A stretch of 64,000 bases of DNA. It comes from Micromonospora sediminimaris. Lineage in GTDB: Bacteria > Actinomycetota > Actinomycetes > Mycobacteriales > Micromonosporaceae. The stretch spans positions 62,001 through 126,000 of the forward strand of contig FOLJ01000003.1 of the NCBI GenBank assembly GCA_900112325.1, given 5' to 3'. Shown here piece by piece: positions 62,762-64,000 of the stretch (the first letter of the stretch is position 1; each line of letters opens with the position of its first letter). The notes beneath the pieces were generated by a model. That model was not told where the DNA came from, ran no database searches, and worked only from the letters and a program-made list of their open reading frames with translations. Position numbers and translations under genes: made by a program.

Positions 62762-64000
62762 GATACGAGATCATCGGCCCGATGGCCGAACGCTTCGACG
62801 AGGTCCTCACCGGCGAGGCGCTGGACTTCCTGGTCGCGCTGGACAGCGAGTTCGCCGCCCGCCGGGTGGCCCTGCTGGACACCCGCCGGGCCCGTCGCGA
62901 CCGCTACGCCACCGGTCAGCTGCCCGACTTCCTGCCGGAGACCGCCGCTGTCCGCGACGATCCGACCTGGCAGGTGGCGTCGCCCGCGCCCGGTCTGGAG
63001 GACCGGCGGGTCGAGATCACCGGGCCGCCGGACCGGAAGATGACCATCAACGCGTTGAACTCCGGCGCCAAGGTGTGGCTCGCCGACTTCGAGGACGCCA
63101 CCGCGCCGACCTGGCACAACGTCATCGGCGGTCAGCTCAACCTGATCGACGCGCTGGACCGCCGGATCGACTTCACCGACGCGCGTGGCAAGCGGTACGC
63201 GCTCGGCGACGAGTTGGCCACGATCGTGGTCCGGCCGCGCGGCTGGCACCTGGTGGAGAAGGGGATCGTGGTTGACGGGCGGCCGATCTCGGCCAGCCTG
63301 GTCGACTTCGGGCTGTACCTGTTCCACTGTGCCCGGCGGCAGCTCGACGCCGGGAAGGGCCCGTACTTCTACCTGCCGAAGTTGGAGAGCCACCGCGAGG
63401 CGCGGCTGTGGAACGACATCTTCGTCTTCGCCCAGCGCTACCTCGGGCTGCCACAGGGCACCATCCGGGCCACCACGCTGATCGAGACGATCACCGCCGC
63501 GTTCGAGATGGAGGAGATCCTCTACGAGCTGCGCGAGCACTCGGCGGGTCTGAACGCCGGCCGGTGGGACTACATCTTCAGCATCATCAAGAACTTCGGC
63601 CAGTGGCCGGACTTCATCCTGCCGGACCGCGCCGCGGTGACGATGACCGTGCCGTTCATGCGCGCGTACACCGAACTGCTGGTGCGCACCTGCCACCGGC
63701 GTGGCGCGCACGCGATCGGCGGGATGGCCGCCTTCGTCCCGGCCCGCGACCCGCAGGTCAACGAGGACGCGTTGCGCAAGGTGCGGGCGGACAAGCAGCG
63801 CGAGGCCGGCGACGGCTTCGACGGGTCCTGGGTGGCCCACCCCGGCCTGGTGGCGACCTGCCGGGAGGTCTTCGACGGGGTGCTGGGCGAGCGCCCGAAC
63901 CAGCTGGACCGGCGCCGCGACGAGGTGACTGTCACCGCCGCCGAGCTGCTCTCGGTGGACAAGACCCCGGGACAGGTCACCGAGGCGGGGGTCCGGGCCA
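62758..64000 (+). CDS. aceB: Malate synthase A, 3' partial
   Basis: The reading frame from ATG 62758 stays open to the window end (about 414 residues seen). It contains [32 protein letters not shown], the acetyl-CoA/glyoxylate site [20 protein letters not shown] with catalytic residues, [11 protein letters not shown] and [11 protein letters not shown], all malate synthase A hallmarks. It condenses glyoxylate with acetyl-CoA. It is translationally coupled to aceA by ATGA. About 120 residues of C-terminus are missing from the window. Confidence 0.95.
   Translation, partial: MRYEIIGPMAERFDEVLTGEALDFLVALDSEFAARRVALLDTRRARRDRYATGQLPDFLPETAAVRDDPTWQVASPAPGLEDRRVEITGPPDRKMTINALNSGAKVWLADFEDATAPTWHNVIGGQLNLIDALDRRIDFTDARGKRYALGDELATIVVRPRGWHLVEKGIVVDGRPISASLVDFGLYLFHCARRQLDAGKGPYFYLPKLESHREARLWNDIFVFAQRYLGLPQGTIRATTLIETITAAFEMEEILYELREHSAGLNAGRWDYIFSIIKNFGQWPDFILPDRAAVTMTVPFMRAYTELLVRTCHRRGAHAIGGMAAFVPARDPQVNEDALRKVRADKQREAGDGFDGSWVAHPGLVATCREVFDGVLGERPNQLDRRRDEVTVTAAELLSVDKTPGQVTEAGVRA

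Overview
The window is very GC-rich, uses GTG and TTG starts freely, and is packed with four-base ATGA/GTGA stop-start overlaps. It also carries many secreted glycoside hydrolases with family 2 cellulose-binding modules (CBM2) on Pro/Thr linkers. This fits a filamentous actinobacterium, most likely a member of the Micromonosporaceae (Micromonospora-like). That assignment is inferred from gene content and style; no rRNA or tRNA gene was seen.

Layout. 1-12 kb holds mixed housekeeping and accessory genes: the end of a secreted His-rich protein, a divergent ArsR-type regulator/MFS pair with a lipoprotein, a small P-loop kinase, a NUDIX hydrolase, an LtrA-like membrane protein, a secreted S15/CocE-type peptidase, a secreted CE1 esterase with CBM2, a DUF4184 membrane protein and a GNAT-like acyltransferase. 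12-23 kb holds a cupin-type XRE regulator diverging, across a large dyad, from a ten-gene operon: a five-gene peptide-type ABC importer, a metal-dependent amidohydrolase, a DUF885 metallohydrolase, a SnoaL-like protein, a TIGR04076 protein and a luciferase-like oxidoreductase. This looks like uptake and breakdown of an unidentified amide or peptide compound. 23-30 kb holds a heterodimeric ABC exporter-type pair behind an iron-box-like sequence, NAD+ diphosphatase, and a YtrA-type GntR regulator with its ABC transporter.

30-51 kb is a carbohydrate and cell-surface region. It starts with a truncated SDR pseudogene, then a DUF4956 / VTC-type polyphosphate polymerase / CotH-kinase-CBM2 operon. 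Lignocellulose enzymes follow: glucuronoyl esterase-CBM2, GH10 xylanase-CBM2, a secreted beta-helix protein, CBM2-GH12 endoglucanase, GH18 chitinase-ricin, and a clan-A glycosidase-ricin. The region ends with a sugar ABC importer, a GH63-like intracellular glycosidase and a LacI regulator. The LacI gene, the importer operon and the clan-A glycosidase share the same promoter design: a TTGAC(A/C), 17-18 bp, TANNNT promoter followed directly by a CGAATCGATTCG-type palindrome. This defines a local regulon from sequence alone.

51-64 kb holds an IclR regulator divergent from KDPG aldolase and KDG kinase (end of a uronate/pectin route), an ECF sigma factor with a fused SnoaL domain next to a double-SnoaL protein, a TrkH/TrkA-type potassium uptake pair, a DUF4253 protein, a lipoprotein of the endonuclease/exonuclease/phosphatase family, and a RamB/ScfR-type regulator divergent from isocitrate lyase and malate synthase (glyoxylate shunt; the last gene runs off the window).

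The least explained systems are the DUF4956-polyphosphate polymerase-CotH/CBM2 operon and the XRE-cupin-controlled importer/hydrolase/oxidoreductase operon.
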